From positions 558,001 through 622,000 of the forward strand of contig NZ_JAIZZH010000002.1 of the NCBI RefSeq assembly GCF_020421205.1: a stretch of 64,000 nucleotides of DNA. Direction: 5' to 3'. The notes below the pieces were generated by a model that saw nothing but the letters and a program-made list of their open reading frames with translations, had not been told where the DNA came from and did no database searches. The position numbers and the translations under genes are program-made. The stretch comes from Hymenobacter pini (GTDB lineage Bacteria > Bacteroidota > Bacteroidia > Cytophagales > Hymenobacteraceae). Within the stretch, counting starts at the first letter, position 1. Each line of letters starts with the position of its first letter. Shown here one piece after another: positions 27,301-37,000 of this stretch.

Positions 27301-28735
27301 CGGCGAAGAGGTTGAGCGAGTCCACCATCTGGTTCAGGTTCTGCTTCAGCTGCAGCAGCTCGCCTTTCACGTCTACCGTAATCTTCTGCGTCAGGTCGCC
27401 CTTTGCTACGGCCGTGGCTACGTTGGCAATATCCCGCACCTGCAGCGTCAGGTTCGAGGCCATGTAGTTCACATTATCCGTCAGGTCTTTCCACACGCCG
27501 CCTACGTTGGGCACTGAGGCCTGACCGCCGAGGCGGCCTTCGGTACCTACTTCCTGGGCCACGCGGGTTACCTCGCCGGCGAAGAGGTTCAGGGAGTCCA
27601 CCATCTGGTTGAGGTTCTGCTTCAGCTGCAGCAGCTCGCCCTTCACGTCTACCGTAATCTTCTGCGTCAGGTCGCCCTTGGCTACGGCCGTGGCTACGTT
27701 GGCAATGTCCCGCACCTGCAAGGTCAGGTTGCTGGCCATCGTGTTTACGTTGTCCGTCAGCTGTTTCCACACGCCGCCCACATTCGGCACGCTAGCCTGG
27801 CCACCCAGTTTACCCTCCGTACCTACTTCCTGGGCCACGCGGGTTACCTCGCCGGCGAAGAGGTTCAGGGAGTCCACCATCTGGTTGAGGTTCTGCTTCA
27901 GCTGCAGCAGCTCGCCCTTCACGTCTACCGTAATCTTCTGCGTCAGGTCGCCCTTGGCTACGGCCGTGGCTACGTTGGCAATGTCCCGCACCTGCGAAGT
28001 CAGGTTGCTGGCCATCGTGTTTACGTTGTCGGTCAGGTCTTTCCACACGCCGCCTACGTTGGGCACCGAGGCCTGGCCACCCAGTTTACCCTCCGTACCT
28101 ACTTCCTGGGCCACGCGGGTTACCTCGCCGGCAAACAGGTTCAGGTTATCGATGGTCTTGTTGATGGTTTCGGCCATCACCTTAAAGTCACCTGACACTG
28201 GAATCTGGAAGGTTTCATCCAGATTGCCTTTGCTGATGTTCTTGAGCACCTTGCCTACCTCCAACACCGGCACGGCAATGCTATCCACCAAGCCGTTGAT
28301 GTTGTTGATCATGTCGCGCCAGAAGCCGGCGGCGTTTTCGCCGTTGGCCCGTGCTTTCAGGTTGCCTTCCACCCCGGCCACCTTCGAAATGCGCGACACT
28401 TCCCCGCCTACCCCGCCAATCATCTCCACCATGGAGTTGTAGGCCTCGGCTATTTCGGCAAAGATGTCGTCGTTCTGCTTGGTAAGGCGCACCGATACGT
28501 CGCCTTTCTTGAAGGCGTCGAGGGCGTAGAGCACCCGGTTCAGCTGATCGTTGATGTAGTCCGGGCTTTGGGAAGCATACACCCCAATATCCTGTCCTCT
28601 TTTGCGGGTCAGGTTACCGTTGGATAGCTCTTTTGGTGTTGGACTACCATTGGTTTTGGTAGTGACTGCATCGGGGGCGGCGGGGGCAGCCGAAGCCGGA
28701 CGGGTGGTGGGTTTGGGCGTCTTAGCGGAAGCCAT
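24374..28735 (-). CDS. Soluble poly-HAMP methyl-accepting chemotaxis protein
   Basis: 1453 residues with no signal peptide and no membrane helix, so it is probably cytosolic. After a disordered start (1-45) and one HAMP-like segment, ten units of 92-93 residues follow (109-1029), the middle eight nearly identical. Such 92-residue units are HAMP pairs, as known from Nik1-type fungal kinases. The receptor signalling hairpin follows, with the tip [20 protein letters not shown] and [16 protein letters not shown]. The last 110 or so residues are an EP-repeat and then an Arg/Lys/Ala/Pro-rich basic tail ending ARASKRKTK. The first gene of the chemotaxis operon. Ligand unknown. Confidence 0.92.
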   Translation of the reverse strand: MASAKTPKPTTRPASAAPAAPDAVTTKTNGSPTPKELSNGNLTRKRGQDIGVYASQSPDYINDQLNRVLYALDAFKKGDVSVRLTKQNDDIFAEIAEAYNSMVEMIGGVGGEVSRISKVAGVEGNLKARANGENAAGFWRDMINNINGLVDSIAVPVLEVGKVLKNISKGNLDETFQIPVSGDFKVMAETINKTIDNLNLFAGEVTRVAQEVGTEGKLGGQASVPNVGGVWKDLTDNVNTMASNLTSQVRDIANVATAVAKGDLTQKITVDVKGELLQLKQNLNQMVDSLNLFAGEVTRVAQEVGTEGKLGGQASVPNVGGVWKQLTDNVNTMASNLTLQVRDIANVATAVAKGDLTQKITVDVKGELLQLKQNLNQMVDSLNLFAGEVTRVAQEVGTEGRLGGQASVPNVGGVWKDLTDNVNYMASNLTLQVRDIANVATAVAKGDLTQKITVDVKGELLQLKQNLNQMVDSLNLFAGEVTRVALEVGTDGKLGGQASVPNVAGVWKELTDNVNNMASNLTLQVRDIANVATAVARGDLSQKMTVDVKGEILELKNILNQMVDSLNIFGDEVTRVAREVGTEGRLGGQASVPRVGGTWKELTDNVNTMASNLTSQVRDIANVATAVAKGDLTQKMTVDVKGEILDLKNILNQMVDSLNIFAGEVTRVAREVGTEGILGGQANVPSVSGTWKDLTDNVNTMASNLTSQVRDIANVATAVARGDLSQKVTVNVRGELLQLKENLNQMVDSLNTFGDEVTRVAREVGTEGRLGGQAVVPNVRGTWKDLTDNVNFMAASLTSQVRDIANVTSAVARGDLSQKVSVDVKGELLDLKDNINQMVDSLNVFAGEVTRVALEVGTDGRLGGQADVPNVSGVWKDLTDNVNTMAANLTTQVRGIVKVVTAVSQGDLTQKLTLDAKGEVADLAETINRMVDDLNRLASEVSRVARVAGGEGKLTERATVTDVSGSWKELVDTLNALIESIASPVLEVSRVVRAISEGDLTQQVEIETTGDIRAMADALNLAVDNLNELLGEINESSQIVGESSEDMVVKGQEMSRVTVDVALAMQQMAEGAQNQALKTDQAFKLIEEIMQATKETAGKADVGIKAAILGEQTSQLGLKTVAEVVKNMEEISNAAAQTSKTIEVLSTRSGEISKSLGVITDIAAQTNLLALNAAIEAARAGEAGRGFAVVAEEIRKLAEGSRKSAGEIATLVEDVKKDTTSAASAISTMEGRVLKGKNATFEASSAFKNIATSSGETLRTSRDILTATEVQKTSIGDVVKYVEEVVAIAEQTASGTQQVASTAKQLSTSMQELTTSSQRLTDIADDLQLGLSAFQLMEDVEPEPEPEPEPIRRRSLLRRTSPQPATAAPATPAATRRTATVETPAPATERKRPHRRAATTATPAAAPVAAATDKAPETGRKAGSRRNAKAAAATEAPAETAAPKARASKRKTK
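25928..28135 (-). repeat. Eight tandem 276-bp HAMP-pair repeats inside the receptor gene
   Basis: Eight consecutive 276-base units encode residues 201-936. Neighbouring units differ by only a few residues, and long DNA stretches are identical between units 1, 2 and 3 (27.3-28.1 kb). Unit 0 (residues 109-200) and unit 9 (937-1029) are diverged flanking copies. The near-identity of the inner units suggests recent expansion or gene conversion, so copy number is likely to vary between strains and may be misassembled. Confidence 0.92.
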
Positions 28736-29068
28736 ACACTAATAGAGGGTGACGGGGCCTGAGGAAGGAAGGCGGTGCACAAACGGAGCCCTTCGGGGTA
28801 GGGTTCCAGAACAGGCAAAGGTAGCAGATAAGCCCATTTGGCAGCTATGCAGCGCAAAATCTTATATCCGCACCATAACTCCCGGAAACTGAACCTCTTG
28901 TCTGTCACCGGCGTTGGAGCAACACTTCTCGCATACCTATAGTAGCACGCGGATATTTCGCGGCCCCGGCATCAGGGCCGGATTATTCCAGCATCTTTGC
29001 GGCAAAATTCAACTTTTGCACGGTGCCCCCCGTTTCCTACCGAAACCGCCTCGTGTATTCCCACCCCT
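28736..29068. promoter_or_regulatory. Divergent promoter region between the chemotaxis operon and topA
   Basis: A 333-base gap between divergent start codons. On the minus strand TACCTTTG (28816-28823) is a perfect -7 box for the chemotaxis operon; no -33 partner at the usual distance was found. On the plus side CATCTTTG lies near 28990 and could serve topA. The stretch 28840-28880 is relatively AT-rich. No gene and no strong hairpin were seen. Confidence 0.4.
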
Positions 29069-31546
29069 ATGGTCAAAAATCTAGTCATCGTCGAATCACC
29101 AGCCAAGGCCAAAACCATTGAAGGTTACCTGGGCAAGGACTTCGTGGTCAAGTCGTCGTTCGGCCACGTGCGCGACCTGCCTAAGGACAATAACGCTATT
29201 GATATTGCCAACGGCTTCCGGCCCACCTACGTGGTATCGGCCGACAAGCGTGAGGTAATCAGTCAACTAAAAAAGCTGGCCAAGGAAGCGGAAACCGTAT
29301 GGTTGGCCAGTGACGATGACCGGGAGGGCGAGGCTATTAGCTGGCACCTGGCGGAAACGCTGAACCTGAACGATCAGAAGACGCGGCGCATCGTGTTCCG
29401 CGAAATCACCAAGAACGCCATTCTCAACGCCATCGACAACCCTCGGGAAATCGACCTGAACTTGGTGAATGCCCAGCAGGCCCGCCGGGTGCTGGACCGC
29501 CTGGTGGGTTTTGAGCTGAGCCCAGTGTTGTGGAAAAAGGTAAAAGCGGGTCTATCGGCGGGCCGGGTGCAGAGCGTGGCCGTGCGCCTGGTGGTGGAAC
29601 GTGAGCGGGAAATCAACCAGTTCAAAACTTCCTCAGCGTACCGTGTAGTGGCCCGCTTTGATGCCGGCCGGGGCGCGGTGCTGGAAGCCGAGTTGCCCAC
29701 CCGCTTCAAAACCCGCGAGGAAGCCGAAGCCTTCCTGACCCGCTGCGTGGGCGCTACTTACCGCATCGAGAATCTGGAGAAAAAGCCGGGCAAGCGCAGC
29801 CCCGCGCCGCCATTTACTACGTCTACCCTGCAACAGGAAGCCTCGCGCAAGCTGGGTTTCTCGGTGGCCCAAACTATGAGCGTGGCCCAGAAGCTGTACG
29901 AGGCCGGCCGCATCAGCTACATGCGTACCGACTCGGTGAACCTGTCGCAGGATGCGCTGGAGGCTGCTAAGCACGCCATTACGGCTGCTTACGGTGCCGA
30001 ATACGCCCACACCCGCCAGTTCAAGACCAAAGCGGCTTCGGCTCAGGAGGCGCACGAAGCCATTCGTCCCACTGACTTCAACTTGCTAAAAGCGGGGGAA
30101 GATTCCCAGGAGCAGCGCCTCTACGACCTGATTCGGAAGCGGGCTTTGGCCTCGCAGATGGCCGATGCGGTGATTGAGCGCACAGTGGCTACCATTGGCA
30201 TCAGCACTCAGCCTGGCACCATGCTCACGGCTACCGGCGAGGTTATCACTTTTGAGGGCTTCCTGAAGGCGTATACGGAGAGCAAGGATGAGGATGAGCA
30301 GGACGGCGAGTCGTCGTTTTCGCGCGGACTGCCACCGCTGAATGTGGGCCAGGATTTGCCGTTGCAGCAGCTGCGGGCTACCGAGCGGTATGCCGCTCCC
30401 CCGGCCCGCTATACGGAAGCTTCTTTGGTGAAAAAGCTGGAAGAAATGGGCATTGGCCGTCCCTCCACCTACGCGCCTACCATCAGCACTATTCAAAAGC
30501 GGGGCTACGTGGAAAAGGACTCCCGCGAGGGCAAGGAGCGTAAATTCCACGTGCTGACTTTGGACGGTGACGCGGTGAAAACCGAGGTTAAAACTGAAAC
30601 CTACGGGGCCGACAAAGCCAAAATGTTCCCTACCGATACGGCCATGGTGGTTAATGACTTCCTGGTAGAGCATTTCCCGGTGATTGTGGACTACCAGTTC
30701 ACGGCCAAGGTGGAGGACGAGTTTGACCGCATTGCCGACGGCCAGGAAGAGTGGACCGACATGCTGGCGGGCTTCTATGGCACTTTCCACGAAACCGTGG
30801 AGCGGGGCCAGAACATTGAGCGTAACACGCTGGGTAGCAACCGGGAAATCGGCATTCACCCCGAAACCGGCCAGAAGCTGACCGCCCGCTTAGGCCGCTT
30901 CGGGCCGTACGTGCAGATTGAGCCGCTGGAAGGTGCCCCCGAGGGGGAAAAGGCCGTGTACGCCAGCCTGCGCAAAGGTCAGTTCATTGAGAACATCACC
31001 CTGGAAGAAGCGCTGGAACTGTTTAAGCTGCCGCGTATTGTAGGCGCTTTCGAGGATAAGGACATGACGGCTGCCCTGGGCCGATTCGGGCCGTATATCC
31101 GCCATGACGGTAAGTTCTACTCACTTACCAAGGAGCAGGACCCTCACACCATCACGGCCCAGGAAGCCATTGACCTCATCGAAGCCAAGCGCAAAGCCGA
31201 CTCCGAGCGGCTGATCAAGAGCTTCCCCGAGAATCCGGATATTCAGGTGCTGAATGGTCGCTTCGGCCCTTATATAGTGGCGGGCAAGAAGAACGTGAAG
31301 ATTCCGAAGGGCGAAGACCCGGCGGGCCTCACGCTAGAGCGTTGCCAGGAACTGGCCGACGCCACGCCCGACAAGCCCGCCAAAGGTGGTCGTTTCGGCA
31401 AAAAAGCCGCTCCGGCTGTGGATAAAGAAGAAAAGGCCGACACGCCCACCAAGAAAACCGTCGCCAAAAAGCCGGCTGCCAAGAAGCCCGCGGCGAAGAA
31501 AGCGGCTGGTACCACGGCAAAAAAAACCACTGGCAAAGCGAAGTAG
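29069..31546 (+). CDS. topA: DNA topoisomerase I
   Basis: 825 residues from the ATG at 29069 (MVKNLVIVESPAKAKTIEGY); the longer frame from 28997 adds a non-conserved leader. It relaxes negative supercoils by cutting one strand. The TOPRIM domain has WLASDDDREGEAISWH, and the active-site tyrosine is about residue 284 in GRISYMRTDSV. The C-terminus has repeats of the type LGRFGPYVQ, LGRFGPYIRH and GRFGPYIVAG instead of zinc fingers. It ends in a Lys/Ala-rich tail (VAKKPAAKKPAAKKAA) that should bind DNA electrostatically. A single-gene unit with a terminator at 31568. Confidence 0.97.
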   Translation: MVKNLVIVESPAKAKTIEGYLGKDFVVKSSFGHVRDLPKDNNAIDIANGFRPTYVVSADKREVISQLKKLAKEAETVWLASDDDREGEAISWHLAETLNLNDQKTRRIVFREITKNAILNAIDNPREIDLNLVNAQQARRVLDRLVGFELSPVLWKKVKAGLSAGRVQSVAVRLVVEREREINQFKTSSAYRVVARFDAGRGAVLEAELPTRFKTREEAEAFLTRCVGATYRIENLEKKPGKRSPAPPFTTSTLQQEASRKLGFSVAQTMSVAQKLYEAGRISYMRTDSVNLSQDALEAAKHAITAAYGAEYAHTRQFKTKAASAQEAHEAIRPTDFNLLKAGEDSQEQRLYDLIRKRALASQMADAVIERTVATIGISTQPGTMLTATGEVITFEGFLKAYTESKDEDEQDGESSFSRGLPPLNVGQDLPLQQLRATERYAAPPARYTEASLVKKLEEMGIGRPSTYAPTISTIQKRGYVEKDSREGKERKFHVLTLDGDAVKTEVKTETYGADKAKMFPTDTAMVVNDFLVEHFPVIVDYQFTAKVEDEFDRIADGQEEWTDMLAGFYGTFHETVERGQNIERNTLGSNREIGIHPETGQKLTARLGRFGPYVQIEPLEGAPEGEKAVYASLRKGQFIENITLEEALELFKLPRIVGAFEDKDMTAALGRFGPYIRHDGKFYSLTKEQDPHTITAQEAIDLIEAKRKADSERLIKSFPENPDIQVLNGRFGPYIVAGKKNVKIPKGEDPAGLTLERCQELADATPDKPAKGGRFGKKAAPAVDKEEKADTPTKKTVAKKPAAKKPAAKKAAGTTAKKTTGKAK

Positions 31547-31567
31547 CAAACTGCTAGTACCACACAG

Positions 31568-31600
31568 AAAAGCCCCAACCAGCCGTTGGGGCTTTTTTGT
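31568..31600 (+). terminator. Intrinsic terminator of topA
   Basis: AAAAGCCCCAAC pairs with GTTGGGGCTTTTTT across a short loop (CAGCC), 22 bases after the stop codon. Confidence 0.9.
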
Positions 31601-31676
31601 GCCCACTTGGGTAAAATAGCGAGGTCTAAAATTCGTTATTGCGCGGCTGTTCACCGCTACTCTTCCATCCTCCGGA

Positions 31677-32549
31677 ATGCACTACGCTCTACTGTTCCTG
31701 AATCTGTTGCTAAGCGGCGCTGCTACCCTGACTGAAACCATCTCAGTTACGCCGGAAACCGAGCCCCAACCGGCCGCCTATGCCTGGCTGGCGGCTGGCC
31801 GCTACAACCCGCGCCAGACGGTGCAGGCCCGGTTTGCGCCGCCCGCCGGCTACCAGCGCGTGCCCGTGGCAGCCGGCTCGTTCGGGGAGTGGCTGCGCTA
31901 CCTGCCTCTGCTGCCCGCCGGTACGCCCGTGAAGCTCTACAATGGCCAGCTAAAGGGCCGGCAGGATGTGCACGCCGCCGTGTTGAACTTGGATGTGGGG
32001 CCGCGGGATTTGCAGCAGTGCGCAGATGCGGTGATTCGGTTGCGGGCCGAGTACCAGTTCAGCCAGCAGCCCGACCAGATACACTTCCACCTGACCAGCG
32101 GCGACGATATCCGATTTCAGGATTGGTACAGTGGCACGGGGTTCCGGGTGGTGGGCAACGCCGTGCGGCCGGCCCCGCGCCCATCCGAAGCACCCACCCA
32201 CGCCAGCCTGCGCCGCTACCTCGACCAGATTTTCACCTATGCCGGCACCCTGTCGCTGAGCAAGGAGTTGCGGCCGATGCTTCTGGCCCAGGTGCGGCCC
32301 GGCGACGTGCTCATTCAGGGTGGCTTACCGGGTCACGCGGTGCTGGTGCTGGATGTAGCTGTACAGCCCAATACGGGCCGCCGGGTGGCCCTGCTGGCCC
32401 AGAGCTACATGCCCGCCCAGCAGATGCACGTGCTCAAAGCCGGGCCGCGGGCCAGTGCGGGCGCCTGGTTTACTCTCGATCCGCAAGAGCCGCGGGTGAT
32501 TACGCCGGAATGGACGTTTGAAAACTCCGAGCTGAGCCGCTTCAAATAG
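31677..32549 (+). CDS. DUF4846 family exported protein
   Basis: 290 residues. The N-terminal segment ALLFLNLLLSGAA is a signal peptide or anchor. Conserved parts typical of DUF4846 are RFAPPAGYQRV, FGEWLRYLPLLP, KLYNGQLKGRQDVHAAVL and PGDVLIQGGLPGHAVLVLD. The last has the flavour of an NlpC/CHAP-like cysteine-less fold, but no catalytic triad is evident. The middle RLRAEYQFSQ and FHLTSGD is also shared by the family. Function unknown, probably periplasmic. It stands alone between topA and the sirtuin gene. Confidence 0.8.
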   Translation: MHYALLFLNLLLSGAATLTETISVTPETEPQPAAYAWLAAGRYNPRQTVQARFAPPAGYQRVPVAAGSFGEWLRYLPLLPAGTPVKLYNGQLKGRQDVHAAVLNLDVGPRDLQQCADAVIRLRAEYQFSQQPDQIHFHLTSGDDIRFQDWYSGTGFRVVGNAVRPAPRPSEAPTHASLRRYLDQIFTYAGTLSLSKELRPMLLAQVRPGDVLIQGGLPGHAVLVLDVAVQPNTGRRVALLAQSYMPAQQMHVLKAGPRASAGAWFTLDPQEPRVITPEWTFENSELSRFK

Positions 32550-32647
32550 GAAACGTATCGGGGTTGCCAGGCCAGCTACCCTTATGCACGGTGCACCGGA
32601 TGTTAGCCTTGGTTCGTATTAGCCTTTTCACAACCAACAAGTGTGCT

Positions 32648-33343
32648 ATGACGAAGAAAAAGTTAGTGGCCCTGACCGGAGCCGGAATTTCAGCGGAAAG
32701 TGGGCTGGCTACCTTCCGGGCCTCCGATGGGTTGTGGGAAAACCACCGCATTGAGGAGGTGGCTACGCCGGAAGGGTGGGTCCGGAATCCGGGCTTGGTA
32801 CTGGAGTTTTACAACCAGCGCCGCGCTGCTGCCCGCGCGGCCCAGCCTAACATCGGCCACCGTGCCTTGGCCGAGCTGGAACAGGACTTTGAGGTAGTAG
32901 TGGTAACGCAGAACGTGGACAACCTGCACGAGCGGGCCGGTTCCTCCCGGGTAATTCACCTGCATGGGCAGTTATTCCAGAGCCGCAGTTCCCACTTCGA
33001 CCACTTGGTGTACCCGATGGAGAATGAGCGCATTGACCTAGGCGACCTGTGCGAGAAAGGCCACCAGCTACGACCCAACATTGTGTGGTTTGGGGAGGCC
33101 GTACCCCTGCTGGAACAGGCGGCGCACGAAGCCGCCACGGCCGATGTGTTTCTAGTAGTCGGCACTTCCCTGCAGGTATACCCGGCCGCCGGGCTGGTTG
33201 ATTATGTGCGCCGTGGTACCCCAGTCTACATCATCGACCCCAGCCGCCCGCCCATCAGCCACCGGCCCAACCTACACTTCATCACCGAGCCCGCCACCGT
33301 GGGTGTGCCACAAGTGGCGGCCCAGTTGCGTCAGCAGGCTTAG
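32648..33343 (+). CDS. cobB: SIR2-family NAD-dependent protein deacylase
   Basis: 231 residues from the ATG at 32648. It removes acyl groups from lysines using NAD. The NAD motifs GAGISAESGLATFR and TQNVDNLHERAG are present, and the catalytic His106 is in IHLHG. Tyr55 and Arg58 in FYNQRR are the pair that marks class III sirtuins (SIRT5/CobB), which favour succinyl and malonyl groups. The zinc-binding cysteines are lost: the first pair position reads QSRSSHFDH, and only one Cys remains in GDLCEKGHQ. The rest of the fold (RPNIVWFGEAVP, VGTSLQVYPAAGL) is normal. Confidence 0.92.
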   Translation: MTKKKLVALTGAGISAESGLATFRASDGLWENHRIEEVATPEGWVRNPGLVLEFYNQRRAAARAAQPNIGHRALAELEQDFEVVVVTQNVDNLHERAGSSRVIHLHGQLFQSRSSHFDHLVYPMENERIDLGDLCEKGHQLRPNIVWFGEAVPLLEQAAHEAATADVFLVVGTSLQVYPAAGLVDYVRRGTPVYIIDPSRPPISHRPNLHFITEPATVGVPQVAAQLRQQA

Positions 33344-33384
33344 TCTTCTGTCCGGTTTTTTCACCCTACATTTTTCTTCTATCC

Positions 33385-33939
33385 GTGGCTTCAATTATTG
33401 GCCATTGCGCCTTGGGCGCAACGCTGGGAAAACTGCTTTTACCGGAGCGGCGCTACTGGCCCTACTGGGTGCTGGCCGCTGCCTGCGCCTTCCTTCCCGA
33501 TGCGGATGTTATCGGGTTCAAGTTTCATGTGCCTTACGCCAGCCTATGGGGCCATCGGGGGTTGAGCCACTCCCTGCTAGCGGCTGTAGTGGTAGCTACG
33601 CTGGCAGTTGGCATCTGCCGGGTGCGCCGCACCGCCGCCACTCCTCCGCAGGCCCGGCTGTGGCTACTGTTGTTTCTGGCCACGGCCTCGCACGGCGTAT
33701 TGGATGCCATGACGACGGGCGGAGAAGGTGTGGCTTTTTTCAGCCCGTTTGATACGGAACGGTATTTCTTCGGCTTGCGGCCCATTGCCGTTTCGCCCAT
33801 CGGCGTGAAGAAATTTGTGGGCGAATGGGCCGCCCGCGTGCTGCGCAGTGAAGTGCAGTGGGTGTTGCTGCCCTGTGCCTTGGTGCTACTGATGCAGTAT
33901 GCCACGCGTCGGCTGTTGCAGCCGGCTCTGGCCCGATAA
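33385..33939 (+). CDS. YdjM-like (DUF457) membrane-bound metal-dependent hydrolase
   Basis: 184 residues, GTG start at 33385. The family signature is present: a His near the start (IIGHCALG), FLPDADVI, the motif GHRGLSHSLL and SHGVLDAMTTGG. These His/Asp residues are thought to bind a metal at the membrane face. Four or so hydrophobic helices are predicted. YdjM of E. coli is LexA-regulated, but no LexA box was looked for successfully here. The start lies 41 bases after the sirtuin stop, so co-transcription is possible. Confidence 0.82.
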   Translation: MASIIGHCALGATLGKLLLPERRYWPYWVLAAACAFLPDADVIGFKFHVPYASLWGHRGLSHSLLAAVVVATLAVGICRVRRTAATPPQARLWLLLFLATASHGVLDAMTTGGEGVAFFSPFDTERYFFGLRPIAVSPIGVKKFVGEWAARVLRSEVQWVLLPCALVLLMQYATRRLLQPALAR

Positions 33940-34009
33940 CCAGAAAGTAATGTCGAGGTAAATCGGAATGACGGGTTTTGCGTAGAAGAGCCTTCTACAC
34001 TCCCCTTCT

Positions 34010-37000
34010 ATGTCCGTTCGTTACTCGCGCATGCTGCTGGCTGGTCTGGGCTTGGCAGCTTCAGTTCCGGTTTTTGCCCAGTCGGCCGCCCCGGCTCACA
34101 CGGTGTTTTTCTTGGGCAATACGGCTACGGCCGAGCTGCCTACCAGCCACCTGCAGGCCCTGCGCCGCACGCTGGAGCAGCAAACCGGCCCGTTTACCGT
34201 AGTTCACCTCGGTGATATTGTAGGCAATGAAGGCCTAGGCTCGGCTAAAGATTCCAGCCAGGCCGGCCAGACGGCCCGCGCCGATGCCCTGATTGCGCTG
34301 GTGCAGGGCCTGCCGAACGGCAAAATCTATTTCCTGCCCGGCGATAAGGACTGGGCCAACTCCGGCCCCGATGGCCTTAAGCGGGTGCGCCGGCTGGAAA
34401 AGTACATTGAGGACAAACTGCCTAATCAGAATGCCTTTATCCCGACTGGAGGCTGCCCCGGTCCGGAAGTCGTAGACATAGCCCCTTTGGTGCGGCTGGT
34501 GGCTATCAACTCGCCTTGGTGGACGCACCCCTTCGACCGGCCCGAAGCTCCCGATACCGACTGCAAAACCCTCACGGTGGAGGAGTTTCGGGAGCAGCTG
34601 CAGGATGTGCTGGATGAAACCAAGGGCCGCAACGTGCTGCTAGTGGGCCACCAGCCGGTGCTTAGCAACGGCGTATACGGCGGCCACATGCCCCTGAGCC
34701 GCCACCTGCTACCGCCCGTGGCCGGCACCGTGTACGCCGCCTACCGCCAGAATGTGGGCTCCCCCCGCGACTTGGCCAACCCCGCCTACCAGCAATTCCA
34801 AAAGGAAATGCTGAATACCCTGCGTGACCACCCAGGGGCCGTGTACGCCGCCGCCCACGACTATAGCCTGCAGCTCACCGAGCAGCAGGGCAGCTACCAC
34901 TTGGTATCAGGCTCCTTCGCCCAAAAACAACATGTAGGGGCCAACAGCAAGTCGCAGTTCAACGAAGCTGAGGAAGGCTTCTCCCGCCTCGATTACTACC
35001 CCGATGGCACCGTAAAAACGGCGTTTTACACCTTTGAAGGCGGAAATACGGCTCGGGAGGCGTATGCAGCTACTCTGTTCCGCTCGGCCTGCGGGCCGGA
35101 GCAGGCTGGGGTACCCGTCAACTCGTTTATTCCGGAATGCCCATCGGCTCCGATGGGCGTGGCTCAGGTGAAGCCTGATGTGCCCTTTGAAGCTACTCAG
35201 ACGCTGGCCGCCGGCAAACAGTACACCGGCACGGGCGGCTCCCGGTTCTGGCTGGGCAAGCTGTACCGCACTTCCTGGACCCAGCCGGTGCAGGTACGCA
35301 CCCTTAACCTAGCTACTGAAAAAGGCGGCCTGCGCCCCTTCGGGCCTGGTGGGGGCCGCCAGACCACCTCGCTCAAGCTGATTGCCGCCGACTCCTCGGA
35401 GTACGTTTTTCGCTCGGTAGATAAGGATGTGACCCGGATTCTGCCCCCGGAGCTGCGCGAGTCGGTGGCCGCCAACGTGCTGCGCGACATCACGCCCACG
35501 GCTCACCCCTATTCGGCGCTGGTAACGGGTTCGTTGCTGGACAAAACCGACATTCTACACGCTCGGCCCCGGCTGTTCGTGCTACCCGACAACAACCAGT
35601 TGGGCCCCTACCGGGAGCAGTTTGCCGGCCTGTTTGGCACCCTGGAAGACCGCCCCGTGGACCCCAAGCCCAACCTGCCCGGCTTTGGTGGGGCCGACGA
35701 GGTGCGCCGCTCCTTTAGCTTCTTCCGCCAACTCTATAAGGACAACGACAACCGTATTGATGCCGTGGCGCTGGGCCGGGCGCGGGCGTTTGATATGCTG
35801 GTGGCCGACTTTGGCAAGCACGAAGACAACTGGAAGTGGGCGGGCTTTAAAGACGGCAAGAAAACCGTGTACAAACCCATCCCGCGCGACCGGGACCAGT
35901 CGTTCACGCTCTGGAACGGGGTGCTCACCTACTTGGCTAACCGGGAATGGGCCATACCCAGCATTGAAGGGTTTCAGGCCGAATTTGGTGACATGAAAAG
36001 CCTGAACTGGCCCGCCCGTCACTTAGACAGGTTTCTGCTGCAGAGCCTGAGCCGGGAGCAGTGGCAGGATATTGCCCGTTACATGCAGGAGCGTATTACC
36101 CCCGCCGCCATCGACGAGGCCACCGGTGCCCTGCCCCCCGAGCTAAAAAACCTCTCCACCGACGAACTGAACCGCAAGCTGAAGGCCCGCATTCAGGAGC
36201 TACCGAAGGCCCTGGACAAGTATTACCTGCTGCTGGCTAAGCGCGTGGACGTGGTAGGCTCCAATAAAGCCGAGGTATTCCGGGTAGACCGGCAGGCCGA
36301 CGGCCGCGTGCGGGTGCAGATGTTTGACAAATCCAAAGACGGTGACGAACCCAACGGCCCGGCCCTGTTCGACCGCACCTTCTCGCCCAAGGAGACCGAG
36401 GAAGTGAGCCTCTATGGCCTCGATGGCAAAGACGTTTTCACGGTAACCGGCTCGTCCAACAAGAGTGTGCTGGTACGCATCATCGGGGGCGACGGCAAAG
36501 ACCAAATTTCCGACGATTCCCGTGTGAGCGGCCTGCGTACCCTTACCAAGGTGTACGATGTGCCCGATACCGACCTCAAATTAGGCCCGGAATCTGACAA
36601 CCGCACTTCTACCCGGCCCGATGTGAACCGCTACGACCGGGAGCAATTTGAGTTTAATGGGTATAAGCCTCGGGCTACGGTTATCGTGAATGCCAACGAC
36701 GGGCTGGGCGTGGGTGCTGGCGTGGATTTCGTGCGCCAGGGCTTCCGCAAGCCGGGATTCAAAAACCTGTACTCATTTGACGTACGCGGCTCCAGCGGCG
36801 GCAACTTCCAGGTATCGTTGGCTACGCGGCACCGCTACGCGTTTGGCAAGTGGGACGTAGGCGCCCGCACCGAATACGGCAACTTCTTCCCGTTCTACAA
36901 TTTCTTCGGCCTGGGCAATGACACCCAGAAAGATCAGGGCCTGTACGACGATAAATATTACAAAGCCCGCTACAAAGGCTTCACCCTGAATGCCTTTACC

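Noticed and set aside
25928..28135. Mobile or satellite DNA repeat
   Set aside because: The 276-bp units stay in one frame and encode HAMP pairs of a continuous protein, so they are coding repeats.
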